Shown: positions 1 through 10,210 of the stretch, piece after piece
How the letters are laid out: the number at the start of each line of letters is the position of its first letter
Position numbering within the stretch: the first letter of the stretch is position 1
NCBI RefSeq assembly: GCF_014695915.1
Contig: NZ_JACJPF010000105.1
Span: 1 to 32,509, forward strand
From: Trichocoleus sp. FACHB-40
Lineage (GTDB): Bacteria > Cyanobacteriota > Cyanobacteriia > Cyanobacteriales > FACHB-T130
Direction: 5' to 3'
DNA length: 32,509 nucleotides
Translations under genes and position numbers: made by a program
The notes under the pieces: generated by a model
Seen by the model: the letters and a program-made list of their open reading frames with translations, nothing else
What the model was told of the DNA's origin: nothing
The model's database searches: none

Positions 1-223
1 TTCTCCCCTAATCCGATTTTCTTTGACGAGGTTATTGTGTTACTCTGGCTTTCAAACTATTATTTTTTCTAGGTTCTCTTCGCTCGCTTGAGTCTCGCTT
101 TCGCTCGTCTCTCTCGACCGCTTTATTAATGTAGCAACTCTCTCCCCAATGTGTCAACTGTTTGGGAAAATTTCTTTTTGGATTTAGGTAGTTGGTTGAG
201 GAAGTACCCATTACCAAGGCTAG

Positions 224-984
224 GGCGTGTCATTAATTAGGTAAAGTAGAATTGATAAATCTGGAGATGAACAAACAACAATCACAATGACGACTCGACG
301 TTATGCCCTGCGCGATGACCAGTGGGAACGGATCAAAGACTTAGTTCCCGGACGCGACAGTTACGTGGGCGTGACGGTAAAAGATAATCCGTTGTTTATT
401 GAAGCTGTGTTGTACCGTTACCGGCCAGGAATTCCTTGGCGAGACTTACCAGAACGCTTTAACGATTTCCGTGTCGTTCATACTCATTTCAGTCGATGGG
501 CAAAGAGTAGGGTATGGGAACGGGTATTTCATCACTTAACGGAGGATACTGACAACGAATAGCCCGGAATGGACTCCACGATTGTGCGGGCACACCAGCA
601 CCGTGCGGGAGCAAAGGGGGGAGCCTGAGCAAGAAGCGATGGGGCGCAGCAAAGGGAGGCTGAGCACCAAAATTCATGCTGTCGTCGATGCCTTGGGTAA
701 ACCCTTGAGCTTTTACCTCACGTCTGGACAAGCCAGTGACTTGGAAGGAGCCGACCACCTACTGCCTACTGTGGTTGCTGACACAGTACTAGGGGACAAG
801 GGGTACGATGCTTCGGAGCGAGTCATTGAGCCGCTTCAAGCTCAAGGAAAAACGGCAGTGATTGCGCCCAGGCGCAATCGCAAGCAGCCACGGGAGTATG
901 ACAAAGTCTTGTAGAAAGCCCGTCATTTGATTGAAAACTTTTTTGTCAAACTCAAGCAATATCGAGCGATTGCCACCTGTTAAA
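224..984 (+). mobile_element. Remnant of an IS5-family insertion sequence
   Basis: The element body is defined by the broken transposase described separately. Its left end is probably near 224-242, where the bases GGGCGTGTCATTAATTAGG resemble the terminal repeat of IS5-family elements carrying this transposase. No matching inverted copy is found on the right, because the element stops abruptly inside the transposase C-terminus near 980 and unrelated sequence follows. It is therefore a dead, 3'-truncated copy. The left-end position is an inference from similarity only. Confidence 0.55.
287..980 (+). pseudogene. IS5-family transposase, degraded
   Basis: Conceptual translation gives an IS5-type DDE transposase in pieces. 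The N-terminal part (287-562) carries the DDQWERIKDLVPG and PGIPWRDLPERF motifs. It meets a TAG at 560-562, but the same frame continues as MDSTIVRAHQH, which holds the first catalytic Asp. Within the run of six G at 616-621 the reading frame changes to the one running to 914, which encodes GRSKGRLSTKIHAVVDALG and LGDKGYD with the second Asp. A TAG at 912-914 interrupts the C-terminus, yet the frame goes on as KARHLIENFFVKLKQYRAIAT and ends at a TAA near 979. About 30 residues normally follow. Two nonsense codons, one frameshift and a missing 3' end make it non-functional. The G run resembles a slippage site, but the extra stops argue against programmed frameshifting. Confidence 0.88.
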
Positions 985-1414
985 AAAGCCCAGCTTCTTT
1001 CAGCCTCTGGTATTCAAGCAATAGTGCTGTAGCCCTCCCATGCGAGCAATCGGAACATTTCCTTTTTCCAGATGTGCAGCAATAGTCAATTGTCCGCTCT
1101 TGAAGGGTTACTGGGGGGAGCCGAGGACAGATGGTATGGTTTCCAGCAATTAAATAAAACCTGCTTATCTGAAGAAATTTGCTCTACATACAATCGCACC
1201 CATCTTTGACGCTGGGATTTAGTGTCTTAACAATGCCTCGTAAACACGTGACCACTTTGTCAAAACACTGGACACAGTGAAAAAATCTGCAAAGCTGTAA
1301 GCGTTGCGGGTAAGCTTTCCAGTATCGGTTAGTTCAAAGGTGAACTGAAAGCGGTCTATAGAGGTGTTTGTAGGCAGCTTGACTAAAGGCTTTGAGTTTG
1401 GCTAGAAGTTTCAT
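985..1414 (-). pseudogene. Remnant of a second transposase
   Basis: On the minus strand, scattered pieces resemble a DDE transposase family common in cyanobacteria. A stretch near 1090-1150 reads as AGNHTICPRLPPVTLQERTI, like the conserved GDHTAWPRP...TLxERTxEH block. In another frame near 985-1030 it reads GYSTIA*IPEAERSW, like GYSTIAWIPE of the same family. Several stops and frameshifts separate the pieces, so nothing is expressed. The remnant directly abuts the truncated end of the IS5-family element. The family assignment is from motif memory and is tentative. Confidence 0.4.
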
Positions 1415-1419
1415 AACGG

Positions 1420-1950
1420 TTGTTGAGATTTGGTAGTGCTTATCTCATGTTTCACGGAATCCGTCTATATTATTTGCAGCCTGCCCTTCCAACACTTCTA
1501 TATCAGGAAGCCACGTAAGCGCTGCTGAGCTACCTCGCCCTTAGTCTAAACTCCCGTTGGTTCGCATTGGATAAAAAAATAAATTGTGGGACTTTATATA
1601 GGTAAGCGTAATAGAAAAGGGACTAGATAATTGTGGAATCTCTGGCATCAGTTTATCGTAAATGTGTTGTTATACAGATTCTTGAACGGGTTATGAAAAA
1701 TTTATTCCTATCAAACGGCATATTGCCGTAGGCGAACCAATCATATTGAAAGGTTTAATAATACAAGGCATCACAATACGTCAAAGATTTTTTTTTGTAA
1801 GGGTACGAGAACTTTGTCTTTTTCTAAAGAGTTAGAAAACTATATCGGAGATAGGGGGTATTTTAGCCATCATTATTAATGCCTCTCTAGTGGTGTAAAA
1901 ATTTTTCACTACATATTTACAATTACTAATAATTTCAATGAGAATTGCTG
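1420..1950. other. Intergenic stretch without recognised features
   Basis: About 530 bases, AT-rich, with no open frame of convincing length, no clear tRNA and no strong GC hairpin. It lies between transposase debris and the 3' end of the YdcF-family gene and is probably decayed sequence. Confidence 0.5.
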
Positions 1951-1953
1951 GGA

Positions 1954-2580
1954 TTAGGGAGGGGTTCTATACGACTTACTTAGGGTAGCGCCTGTATATC
2001 CGGTAGTCACCCAGAGAATAGCTCTGGCTCCATCGCGGATTGATTTCTCAATCGGCTCAGATGGGTTCCCTGTTTCCACTACTACAGGCTTAATCGCAAT
2101 TCCCCGACTGCCTAAAACAATCTCTCCAATTACCCTGGCGCGGCGCATATGGTAGTCAGAGGTAATTAAATAGATGCTAGAGATCCCTTTAGCTTCCATT
2201 TCGTCAACCAGGGTGGTAAAGTTCGTGACCGTATCCAATGCCTTATAGTCCAAGCGTAGGCGACTAGGATCAACTCCAGCTTTGGCAAAAACTCGTTTGA
2301 CGTAGGTTTTGTTGGTGCTACCTGAAGAAACCCAGATTGGTAAATCTGGGTTTTCACGAGCCAATTTAGCTGCAAACTTCTCACGTTCCAAATCTTTAGT
2401 GGAACCACCCAAAACTAATAATGCTTGGGGTTTAATGAAACTTTTTTCAACCTGCTTGTACCCAAACCAAAGCACTATAGGTAGGACTAGCAACAGCAAC
2501 CGATAAGATTTACCTTTAGACTGAGAAGTCTTGGAAAATAATTTTCGTTGTCCGCTGGGAGAAATTTTCAGAATCATCAA
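1954..2580 (-). CDS. YdcF/ElyC/SanA family membrane protein (DUF218)
   Basis: 208 residues. A basic N-terminus is followed by one membrane segment (about residues 26-42), so the protein is anchored with the remainder probably outside the membrane. The DUF218 fold is visible as LLVLGGS (54-60), a VSSG strand near 84-87, the DTVTN block (116-120) and ITSDYHMRRA (139-148), which is the most conserved signature of the family. Family members SanA and ElyC are linked to envelope integrity, but the reaction is not established, so no substrate is proposed. The gene is downstream of a tRNA-Arg on the same strand, with about 130 bases between them. The start MMILK has a twin ATG and either codon could be used. 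Confidence 0.85.
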   Translation of the reverse strand: MMILKISPSGQRKLFSKTSQSKGKSYRLLLLVLPIVLWFGYKQVEKSFIKPQALLVLGGSTKDLEREKFAAKLARENPDLPIWVSSGSTNKTYVKRVFAKAGVDPSRLRLDYKALDTVTNFTTLVDEMEAKGISSIYLITSDYHMRRARVIGEIVLGSRGIAIKPVVVETGNPSEPIEKSIRDGARAILWVTTGYTGATLSKSYRTPP

Positions 2581-2712
2581 TCGAAAAAGCCGAGTTTAAA
2601 GTTTGGGCAAGTGCGCCCAATATGAAATTTCCCTATCCCAACAAGTGCGTCAAGGGTAGATGCACTTTACTGGGCGAGAAATACTATTAGAGATTAGCAG
2701 ACAACGGGACAA

Positions 2713-2786
2713 CGGGACTGGCCAGACTCGAACCGGCGACCTAGCGCTTAGGAGGCGCTCGCTCTATCCATCTGAGCTACAGCCCC
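2713..2786 (-). tRNA. tRNA-Arg (anticodon CCT)
   Basis: The minus strand folds as a complete cloverleaf. The acceptor stem GGGGCTG pairs with CAGTCCC (one G-T pair) and is followed by discriminator G. The D arm contains AGCTCAGATGGATAGAGC. The anticodon stem-loop has loop CTCCTAA, giving anticodon CCT for AGG codons. The T arm is GCCGG-TTCGAGT-CTGGC. The CCA end is not encoded. No intron is seen. Confidence 0.95.
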
Positions 2787-2834
2787 AACTCTAAGCCGAT
2801 CATAGCAGTTGAGCGAACCATCACTCACCTATCT

Positions 2835-3947
<1,113 letters not shown>

Positions 3948-4020
3948 TTAGTAGTAATGAACAATTGAGGATTCACGGACAGGGGTCTGGGCTGTCCTAC
4001 CAACTAATAATCAACTATTT

Positions 4021-6423
4021 TTAACTGATTGCATTTTGAGTAGCCATCGCTCGAATGGCGGACAAGGGAACTTGATAAAAGTATTTTTGGCGAAACTGTT
4101 CTTCTTGGACAGCTGCGATAAATTGCTCGATGGCATTCTTGGCAAGACTGGGGGAAGATTCTTCTGGATGGAAACTAATCTGAAAATTCCAGTCTAGTTG
4201 TTTGACAAAAAAACCAAGATGAGATAGAGCATCAAGTCCCAGTTGGAGAGTGCGATCGCTTATTCCTAGCTTCTGAGATATTTGGTCATCGCTTGCTGTT
4301 TCTCCTGTACGGCTGAGGTATTTGGCAATCCCTACAAGTTGTAGCCAAATTTGGTCGGGTGGAATTGGTTCAGGGGGGTGATATGCGATCGCCAGTTTCC
4401 GATTTGTCTGTTGGGCGCGTCTGAACCACACTTGCAACTCATCCCAACTGCTGGGACACTCTCTAACTGGTAGGACTGACGAGTGCAAACTTACAGGCGA
4501 GGCATCTGTGCTACAAATTAAGGATTCCTCACGACAATCTAAAATCCAGTCTAGTTGGCTAGTAGTGCCTAGCGAGTGTGTTTGGGCAAGACTACGCACC
4601 GCAATCATTCGCACTTCATAATGGGGTTTTATTCCTTTACTAGGATTTTCATAACTATTGAAATCGAGTTCAACAATTGCATCGCATCTACCTTTAGGTA
4701 AATCTTCTTTATAGTGTCCCCACCAAATACCCTCAAAACCAGTTTCGCAGGAATCATCGCAAATTTTAAACTTAGTTTTAATGTATTGAACTTTTCTACC
4801 CTTGAAGTCCTGAGTATTGGTATTCCACATACTCTCAAACCAGCAATTTTGAATCAGCAATTTTGGAACTGGGTTGCCCATACCGCAGGGTTCCAGCAAT
4901 TTTAATTCGCGAAACAAATCTTTTCCTAATTCGCGCACCGTACAAACTAAATCTGCCTGTACAATTGGCGGTAAAGGAGTGCCGTCTGGGGTGCCAACAG
5001 TGGCGCGTAATTGCTGATTAATTGCTTCTGTAAATAGAGGAATTTTCTGGACTGGGAGACTCAATCCAGCAGCGAAGGGATGACCGCCAAATCGATGTAA
5101 TAAGTGTGCTTGTGCGTTTACTAACTGGTAGAGATCAACTTGATTAACAGAACGTGCAGAACCGCGTGCGATCGCATTTTCGCTCAAATCGCCTTCTGTA
5201 CTCAACAAAACAGTCGGACGACCAGTTTCTTGCGCCACTTGTCCCGCTACCAAGCCCAAAACGCCTACAGCCCACTGGGGGTCGCAAAGAACAATTACGC
5301 TAGTTGTGGATAAATCAAGTTGGGCTAACTTTTTGTTAACATCAAAAGCGACATCTTTTTGCAAAGCTTTGCGGCGACAATTAGCTAATTCTGTCTCTGT
5401 TGCTAACTGCTGAGTGCGTTTTTCATCGCGGCTTGTCAGCAACTCTACACAGAAAGAAGCATCGCCTTGAATGCGACTCACAGCGTTAATTCTAGGGCCA
5501 AGACCGAAAGAAATGTCAGTTGGGCGATCGCCACTTTTTTGACATAATTCTAACAGACGCGCTACACCAGGACGATTGCGTTTTTTGAGTTGCTGTTGCA
5601 GGCGTTCAATTCCTCGCTGTGCTAGGTAGCGACAATCACCGCTAAGTTGTACTAAATCGGCAATTAAACCAATTGCAACTAAATCCAACAAATCATCTAA
5701 AGGTTGTTGAGGAACATCTGGCAAAGTTTCATAAAGTGCTTCCACTAACTTGTAAGCAACTGCAACACCAGAAAGATGAAACATCGGATGTTCTGGTGGT
5801 AAATACCGGGGATTGATAATTGCTTTTACATCTGGACGTTCTGTAGGTAGCGTGTGATGATCGGTGACAATAATATCAATACCCAATTTTTGGGCATACT
5901 CAATTTCACTGATATTAGTGCTACCTGTGTCGCAAGTAACAATCAGCTTTGTTCCACTTTCGGCAAGTGCTTTAATTCCATTATTATTAAGTCCATGAGA
6001 CTCGGTTAACCGATTGGGAATATAATAATTTAGTTGTAGATACTGAGCAAAAAACTTTCCTAATCCATCCCATAAAATAGAAGTAGATGTAATACCATCA
6101 GCATCAAAATCTCCCCAAATAGCAACTTTTTCACCAGAGTTTCGGGCTTCCAGTAATCTTTCTATTGCCCACCGCATTTCCTGCCCAAATTCAAATGGAC
6201 TTGCAGGTTGATACAGATTTGGGTTCAAATAACCTGCTAACTGAGTTGTATCTCTAATTCCCCGTTGCCATAACAATTGAGCAGCATAATGTCCTGGTAA
6301 TCCAGATGCGTAATGCTTAACTTCTTCAATAAACACCTCTGGTGGTTGAATATTTGGCTGTACTTGCCATTCGAGTTGTTGCTGTGACATTTTTCTTAAA
6401 ATACCCTCATCGACCATTACCAA
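4021..6423 (-). CDS. recJ: Single-stranded-DNA-specific exonuclease RecJ
   Basis: 800 residues as the longest frame. A second ATG 33 bases downstream (protein starting MSQQQ) is a good alternative start. RecJ degrades single-stranded DNA 5'-3' in recombination and repair. The DHH phosphoesterase core shows GDFDADG (104-110, metal ligands) and VTDHH (186-190). The DHHA1 nucleic-acid motif GGHPFAAG is near residue 460, followed by the RecJ OB-like region with LLEPCGMGNP. Bacterial RecJ is typically nearer 580 residues. The extra C-terminal portion after about 620 contains a winged-helix-like segment, SQKLGISDRTLQLGLDALS, near 710-730. Similar C-terminal extensions occur in RecJ of some other phyla, and their role here is unknown. 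Confidence 0.95.
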   Translation of the reverse strand: MVMVDEGILRKMSQQQLEWQVQPNIQPPEVFIEEVKHYASGLPGHYAAQLLWQRGIRDTTQLAGYLNPNLYQPASPFEFGQEMRWAIERLLEARNSGEKVAIWGDFDADGITSTSILWDGLGKFFAQYLQLNYYIPNRLTESHGLNNNGIKALAESGTKLIVTCDTGSTNISEIEYAQKLGIDIIVTDHHTLPTERPDVKAIINPRYLPPEHPMFHLSGVAVAYKLVEALYETLPDVPQQPLDDLLDLVAIGLIADLVQLSGDCRYLAQRGIERLQQQLKKRNRPGVARLLELCQKSGDRPTDISFGLGPRINAVSRIQGDASFCVELLTSRDEKRTQQLATETELANCRRKALQKDVAFDVNKKLAQLDLSTTSVIVLCDPQWAVGVLGLVAGQVAQETGRPTVLLSTEGDLSENAIARGSARSVNQVDLYQLVNAQAHLLHRFGGHPFAAGLSLPVQKIPLFTEAINQQLRATVGTPDGTPLPPIVQADLVCTVRELGKDLFRELKLLEPCGMGNPVPKLLIQNCWFESMWNTNTQDFKGRKVQYIKTKFKICDDSCETGFEGIWWGHYKEDLPKGRCDAIVELDFNSYENPSKGIKPHYEVRMIAVRSLAQTHSLGTTSQLDWILDCREESLICSTDASPVSLHSSVLPVRECPSSWDELQVWFRRAQQTNRKLAIAYHPPEPIPPDQIWLQLVGIAKYLSRTGETASDDQISQKLGISDRTLQLGLDALSHLGFFVKQLDWNFQISFHPEESSPSLAKNAIEQFIAAVQEEQFRQKYFYQVPLSAIRAMATQNAIS

Positions 6424-6648
6424 TTTTATATTTTAGCGACTTAAACTATCAGTTGTTACTGAGATAAATGGCTAAATTGAATAGAGTTATTTTACAACCC
6501 TAATTAATTTTAGTGCCATGACTGCCTCAATTTCCACAGATAGCCCAACAAACCTCACAACAACTTTGCCTCAGTACAGAAGACTAGAGAAAAAGCGCGA
6601 TCGCACTCATCCGATCTGTTAAGGCGGCGAAGGGGTTTAGGTAAAATT

Positions 6649-9240
6649 TTATTGCACGATAATCATCCAGAGGGAGACGAAAAGCGCGATCGCGCTCAAA
6701 TGTTGGGCTAAAAGCGATCGCATCTGCTGTCTGGCAATTTTCTGAGTTAATAGCATCGTTAACAGCAGCGAGAAAATCAGCGTCGTTCCCTGCAAAAACT
6801 CTATCACAGCGGGATGAGCCACCAACACGGGCAACCCTTCACCACTTAGCCCAAAAGTCGCCATAGTTAGCGGTAAAATGCGTCCAGCTTCACCCAAACC
6901 TAGCTGCAAATAGTGAGATAAATTTGCCCCCAAAACTAGCGGCAAATACCCATAAGCTAACTCTACAAACGAGCGAGGTTTGAGAGAACCCTTAAAAAGC
7001 CAGATTCCACCGTAAGCTAAAAAAGGCACAGTAGCAGGAATAATCAAAGCGAAAATCGATAATCCGAAATGTTGCCAAAATTGCGTTAAATCTAAATTCA
7101 GCCCTAAAATTGATTGCAACTCTGGCAATCGATGCAAATAAACTCCTCCTAATAGCAACAGTAACAATGCCACTTCATAAGCGTGGGGTGTATGACTTGT
7201 CCATAACTCAATTCCCGGCGGACGCAAATTTAGTTCAACTGAACGGTGCGGACAAGCTTTAAGACACGTCATGCACAATACGCAGTCTTTGTTATCTTCC
7301 AATTGGGCGGGATGAGAGTAAACCGGACAGCCGCCAGTTTCCAAACCTTCTCCTTTTTGCGGGCCGCCTTTGTAACATTGATAGGTAGTGCATTCTGCTG
7401 AACAAGTGCCTTGCTGCGCCCTTAATTCTATCATTGAAAGTTTAGCAAATAGCCCGTTCATTCCGCCAATCGGACACAGATACCGACACCAAAACCGCCG
7501 TTCAAAAATTGCTGAGAAAATCATCGCTCCGGCGGTAATTAATAACAGCAAACAAGCAGAAAGATAAGCGGTATCTTCTAAATTCCAAAGTTCTTCCCAG
7601 AGATAAATTAGGACAAACAGCCCAAATAGAAACCATCCGCCCCACTTTTCGGCTGACTGCCGGGGCCAACGTTTCAACTGACGCGGAAATAGCCAGAGGG
7701 AAAGCTTCTGGGTAATTTCCCCGTAAATCATAAAAGGACAAAAAGCACACCAAAGCCTTCCGACAAAGGGAAAACCTATTAGTATCAAAGGCCACCACCA
7801 CGCCCAGAATAAGTTTAGAGTCACATTTTCCGAACGACTCTGCGGGCCAAAAAATAATAGTCCAACGACGATGGCAAAAAAGCCGGAGGTGAAGCCGTAG
7901 TTAATTCTATCCGGCCACCAAGAACTTCTGAGAAACCGCCGCAAAGCGGGATAGGCATTTAAAAGATTAACGCGAAATTGCTTTTTCTTACTTTCAACTG
8001 ACCAAAAAACTTCTTCGGTTAACTCTTTAGTGCCGGGAGACTGGACGATGGCTCGTTCTACGAGACTTTGCAGTTCTCTGAGGTTGCCGGGGAAATCATA
8101 CGCCTGTAAACGGCGCAAAGCTTCTGGAGTGACTGTGGGTTTGGGAATGCCTTTTGCCCGACAGAAGAGGCTAATGTAGTATTCTACCTGAGCTTCGATG
8201 TCAGCTTTTCGCACTCGTAGCGGCGGCACTTTTATTAAATGACCTACTTGGCGCTCAATTGTGGGTAAGTGTTTTTCCGCAATCATAATGATGCGGGCTT
8301 GACAAATGAGCGCTTCGGCTTTGGGGCTGAGTGAGGAATTTTCTTTCCTACTTTTGTGTTCCTGTCCCGCAGGCATCTTGTCTGCGCTACGCTGCTGGGA
8401 ACTTTCAACGGGGTTGTAGATGTTGGTTTCTAAAAGTTGCGCTAGTTTGGGCGTGAGTTCTGGGGGCAGTTCTTGGATATTGTTGAGTATTAGGGTGCCT
8501 GTCCCTAGTGATTCGATTAGCCCTGGTTTACCGCCGACGCGCCCAAATAGTTCTGCACCGCTAGCTTGTAGGGTACTACAGTCTACTTTAATTACAGGTT
8601 CGCGTCGGTTTGGACAACTAAAGTGAATCAGGGCGGCGGTATTGTCTTTTTCTAACCCTGGTTCTCCGAAAATTAGGGCTGGACGGCGATCGCGATCTGC
8701 CTGTTTAATTTGTTCTCGGAGCCTGGTAGCATAGCGACTTTTCCCCACAATACCGCGTTTGGCTCTAGCTACTAGGTAGGGACGCAAGGCTATTTGACGT
8801 TCTTGTTCGTAGCTTAGCTGGGAAGATAGCTTCGCCAGTTCTTGCGCCATTTGTTGGGAGAACGCCTGGGAAATTTCCGGATATTTAGCGACTAATTCCT
8901 GAAATTGGGCGGCGGGAAGCAACCAGAGTTGGCATTCGCTCAAAGTCTTGACAGTGCGCTGCGCCTGCTGGTCTAATAGCAATTCCTGTAGGTGTATGGC
9001 GGCTCCAGGGAGGAAACTAATTCCCCAGGCTGAACCGATTTGCTCTTTGCGATCGCCTTCTAGCTGCCCTTGTCTTAAAATATAGAGTCCTTCCGGGGGG
9101 GTGTCCTCTACTACCAGGTTCGTCTGTGCTGGTACAATTTTCTCTTCCAGAACTTGCGCGATCGCATTTAATATCGGTGCGGACAGTACGCCCAGTGCGG
9201 TGCGTTCTTGTAGCCATGTCACCGTATCTTGTGATGTCAT
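6649..9240 (-). CDS. CRP-like sensor / degenerate sigma-54-type AAA+ / membrane ferredoxin fusion
   Basis: 863 residues in three modules. Residues 10-140 form a cyclic-nucleotide-binding-like beta barrel (EGLYILRQGQLEG near 50-62). Residues 165-415 align with the AAA+ domain of sigma-54 activators: Walker A position GEPGLEKD (192-199), Walker B position TLILNNIQELPPEL (249-262), arginine-finger region PPLRVRKADI (339-348) and YDFPGNLREL (381-390). Residues 440-863 are membrane segments with NapH/NosR-like CAFCP (498-502) and CRYLCP (585-590), cysteines at 613, 617, 622 and 638, and a ferredoxin motif CVLCMTCLKACP (653-664). Oddities: Walker A lacks the Gly before Lys, the Walker B Asp-Glu is Asn-Asn, and GAFTGA is deleted. 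ATPase and sigma-54 contact are therefore unlikely, which fits cyanobacteria lacking sigma-54. It is probably a redox or electron-transfer membrane protein with a ligand-sensing head. The function is unknown. Confidence 0.85.
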   Translation of the reverse strand: MTSQDTVTWLQERTALGVLSAPILNAIAQVLEEKIVPAQTNLVVEDTPPEGLYILRQGQLEGDRKEQIGSAWGISFLPGAAIHLQELLLDQQAQRTVKTLSECQLWLLPAAQFQELVAKYPEISQAFSQQMAQELAKLSSQLSYEQERQIALRPYLVARAKRGIVGKSRYATRLREQIKQADRDRRPALIFGEPGLEKDNTAALIHFSCPNRREPVIKVDCSTLQASGAELFGRVGGKPGLIESLGTGTLILNNIQELPPELTPKLAQLLETNIYNPVESSQQRSADKMPAGQEHKSRKENSSLSPKAEALICQARIIMIAEKHLPTIERQVGHLIKVPPLRVRKADIEAQVEYYISLFCRAKGIPKPTVTPEALRRLQAYDFPGNLRELQSLVERAIVQSPGTKELTEEVFWSVESKKKQFRVNLLNAYPALRRFLRSSWWPDRINYGFTSGFFAIVVGLLFFGPQSRSENVTLNLFWAWWWPLILIGFPFVGRLWCAFCPFMIYGEITQKLSLWLFPRQLKRWPRQSAEKWGGWFLFGLFVLIYLWEELWNLEDTAYLSACLLLLITAGAMIFSAIFERRFWCRYLCPIGGMNGLFAKLSMIELRAQQGTCSAECTTYQCYKGGPQKGEGLETGGCPVYSHPAQLEDNKDCVLCMTCLKACPHRSVELNLRPPGIELWTSHTPHAYEVALLLLLLGGVYLHRLPELQSILGLNLDLTQFWQHFGLSIFALIIPATVPFLAYGGIWLFKGSLKPRSFVELAYGYLPLVLGANLSHYLQLGLGEAGRILPLTMATFGLSGEGLPVLVAHPAVIEFLQGTTLIFSLLLTMLLTQKIARQQMRSLLAQHLSAIALFVSLWMIIVQ

Positions 9241-9336
9241 GGTTGCCTTTTAAAATAATTTTCGCTTTACATTCTAGCTGTATTCTATAAAGATTATTAA
9301 TTTAAATACCCGATCACCGGGACAAAATTAACTGAG

Positions 9337-9426
9337 ATGATAGAGCCTATTAATTTCTGGGTTCCCTTAGCCCTGTTGGGTTTGATTATCTTAGCTGCGA
9401 TTTTCTTTAGTCGCCTCAGCAGCTAG
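9337..9426 (+). CDS. Putative 29-residue single-pass membrane microprotein
   Basis: An ATG-to-TAG frame of 29 codons lies between two divergently flanking minus-strand genes. The product starts MIEPINFW and continues as an uninterrupted hydrophobic helix (about residues 7-25) ending in FFSRLSS. Length and design resemble the small subunits of cyanobacterial photosynthetic complexes (PetG/L/N, PsbM/T, PsaM, NdhP/Q), but the sequence is not one I recognise. The start lies about 55 bases after a TATTCTATAAAG sequence. No strong Shine-Dalgarno motif is seen. It could also be a chance frame, and conservation of the protein would settle it. Confidence 0.42.
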   Translation: MIEPINFWVPLALLGLIILAAIFFSRLSS

Positions 9427-9429
9427 TAC

Positions 9430-9515
9430 GTTCACCCTGAAGGGTGGCGCTACGCAAACAAAACCTGCCAAGGCGGACTTTGTACGCGAAAGCCGCGACT
9501 TTAGTCGTCCGGCTT
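9430..9515. repeat. Short dispersed-repeat cluster with small inverted repeats
   Basis: Contains CACCCTGAAGGGTG with inverted arms around GA, then GGCGCTACGC and CGCGACTTTAGTCG. These short GC-rich palindromic modules are of the kind scattered through cyanobacterial intergenic DNA. It lies just 3' of the GNAT gene on the minus strand and of the 29-codon ORF on the plus strand, so it may end transcripts from either side. The call rests on internal symmetry only. Confidence 0.45.
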
Positions 9516-9516
9516 T

Positions 9517-10188
9517 CTATTCAGCTGGTAATCTACCGGGATGTTCCCCAGTCGGCGGCGGGGTTTCTGTCACCATTACCTTAGTTGCAGCTTCGCTGGC
9601 AATTCCCTGGGGTTGCGTTGAAGGACGACGACGCGATCGCTTATATGCAGCCCTCTCAGCTTTTTCGCGTTCGTAGGAAATCAGTCTCCCATAATACTCG
9701 TGCTTGCTCAAGTTCATCGACAAGAAAATGTGCTGTCGAGTATTGCCAAAACCTTTGCGTCCAAAGAATTTTACAGCTGGAGTATTAGCAGGATCGGTGT
9801 CAACCAGCATGAACCGCACTCCATCTTCAATCATCCTTTCTATCAGCTTGTCAACCAGCTTATCTCCTACACCCCGGCGCTGAAAATTCGGGCTAACTCC
9901 TAGCCAAATAATATATCCATAAGTCCAGGTTGCTTTGCTAATAACCGTTCCCAAAATGAATCCTGCTAGTTGTTCATCAATTTCGGCAACCAGACAGTAT
10001 TCTGGATCGGTGTTGTATAGTCCAATCACCTCCCATTCGTCCCAAGTTCTGTATAAATAGGGGTACAAATCGCTAGTAAAAACAGATTCTCCCAAGTGGT
10101 AAACGGGAGCCAGATCGTCGATTTCTAGATTGCGGACATATACAGAAGAGTGATTAGAAAATGCCTGATCATTTTTCTCGTCCATCAT
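9517..10188 (-). CDS. GNAT-family N-acetyltransferase
   Basis: 223 residues. The GNAT fold is clear: LEIDDLAPVYHLGESVF at 21-37, acetyl-CoA-binding motif A as GVSPNFQRRGVGDKLVD (97-113), and motif B ANTPAVKFFGRKGF (134-147). It resembles RimI-like protein or small-molecule acetyltransferases, but the acceptor cannot be read from the sequence. After about residue 170 the protein becomes basic (KRSRRRPS) and then proline- and threonine-rich, probably a disordered tail. It begins 22 bases after the PD-(D/E)XK gene on the same strand, suggesting co-transcription. Confidence 0.87.
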   Translation of the reverse strand: MMDEKNDQAFSNHSSVYVRNLEIDDLAPVYHLGESVFTSDLYPYLYRTWDEWEVIGLYNTDPEYCLVAEIDEQLAGFILGTVISKATWTYGYIIWLGVSPNFQRRGVGDKLVDKLIERMIEDGVRFMLVDTDPANTPAVKFFGRKGFGNTRQHIFLSMNLSKHEYYGRLISYEREKAERAAYKRSRRRPSTQPQGIASEAATKVMVTETPPPTGEHPGRLPAE

Positions 10189-10210
10189 AACTTTTGAAAT
10201 TCTTTGTCCT

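Noticed and set aside
32-217. Minus-strand ORF of 61 codons at the left edge
   Set aside because: Arg/Glu/Ser low-complexity translation of CTCTCGCTCG-type repeats; no family resemblance.
616-621. G6 run in the IS5-family transposase as a programmed frameshift site
   Set aside because: Some IS5-family elements frameshift, but this copy also has two in-frame stops and a missing 3' end, so the frame change is more simply decay.
6518-6622. 34-codon plus-strand ORF starting MTASISTDSP upstream of recJ
   Set aside because: No membrane segment, no recognisable family, no clear ribosome site, and it ends in HIP1-rich sequence. It could be a gene fragment but cannot be supported.
8420-8626. Plus-strand ORF of 68 codons inside the sensor/AAA+ gene
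   Set aside because: It lies wholly opposite a well-supported coding region and has no recognisable protein features; it is an antisense shadow.
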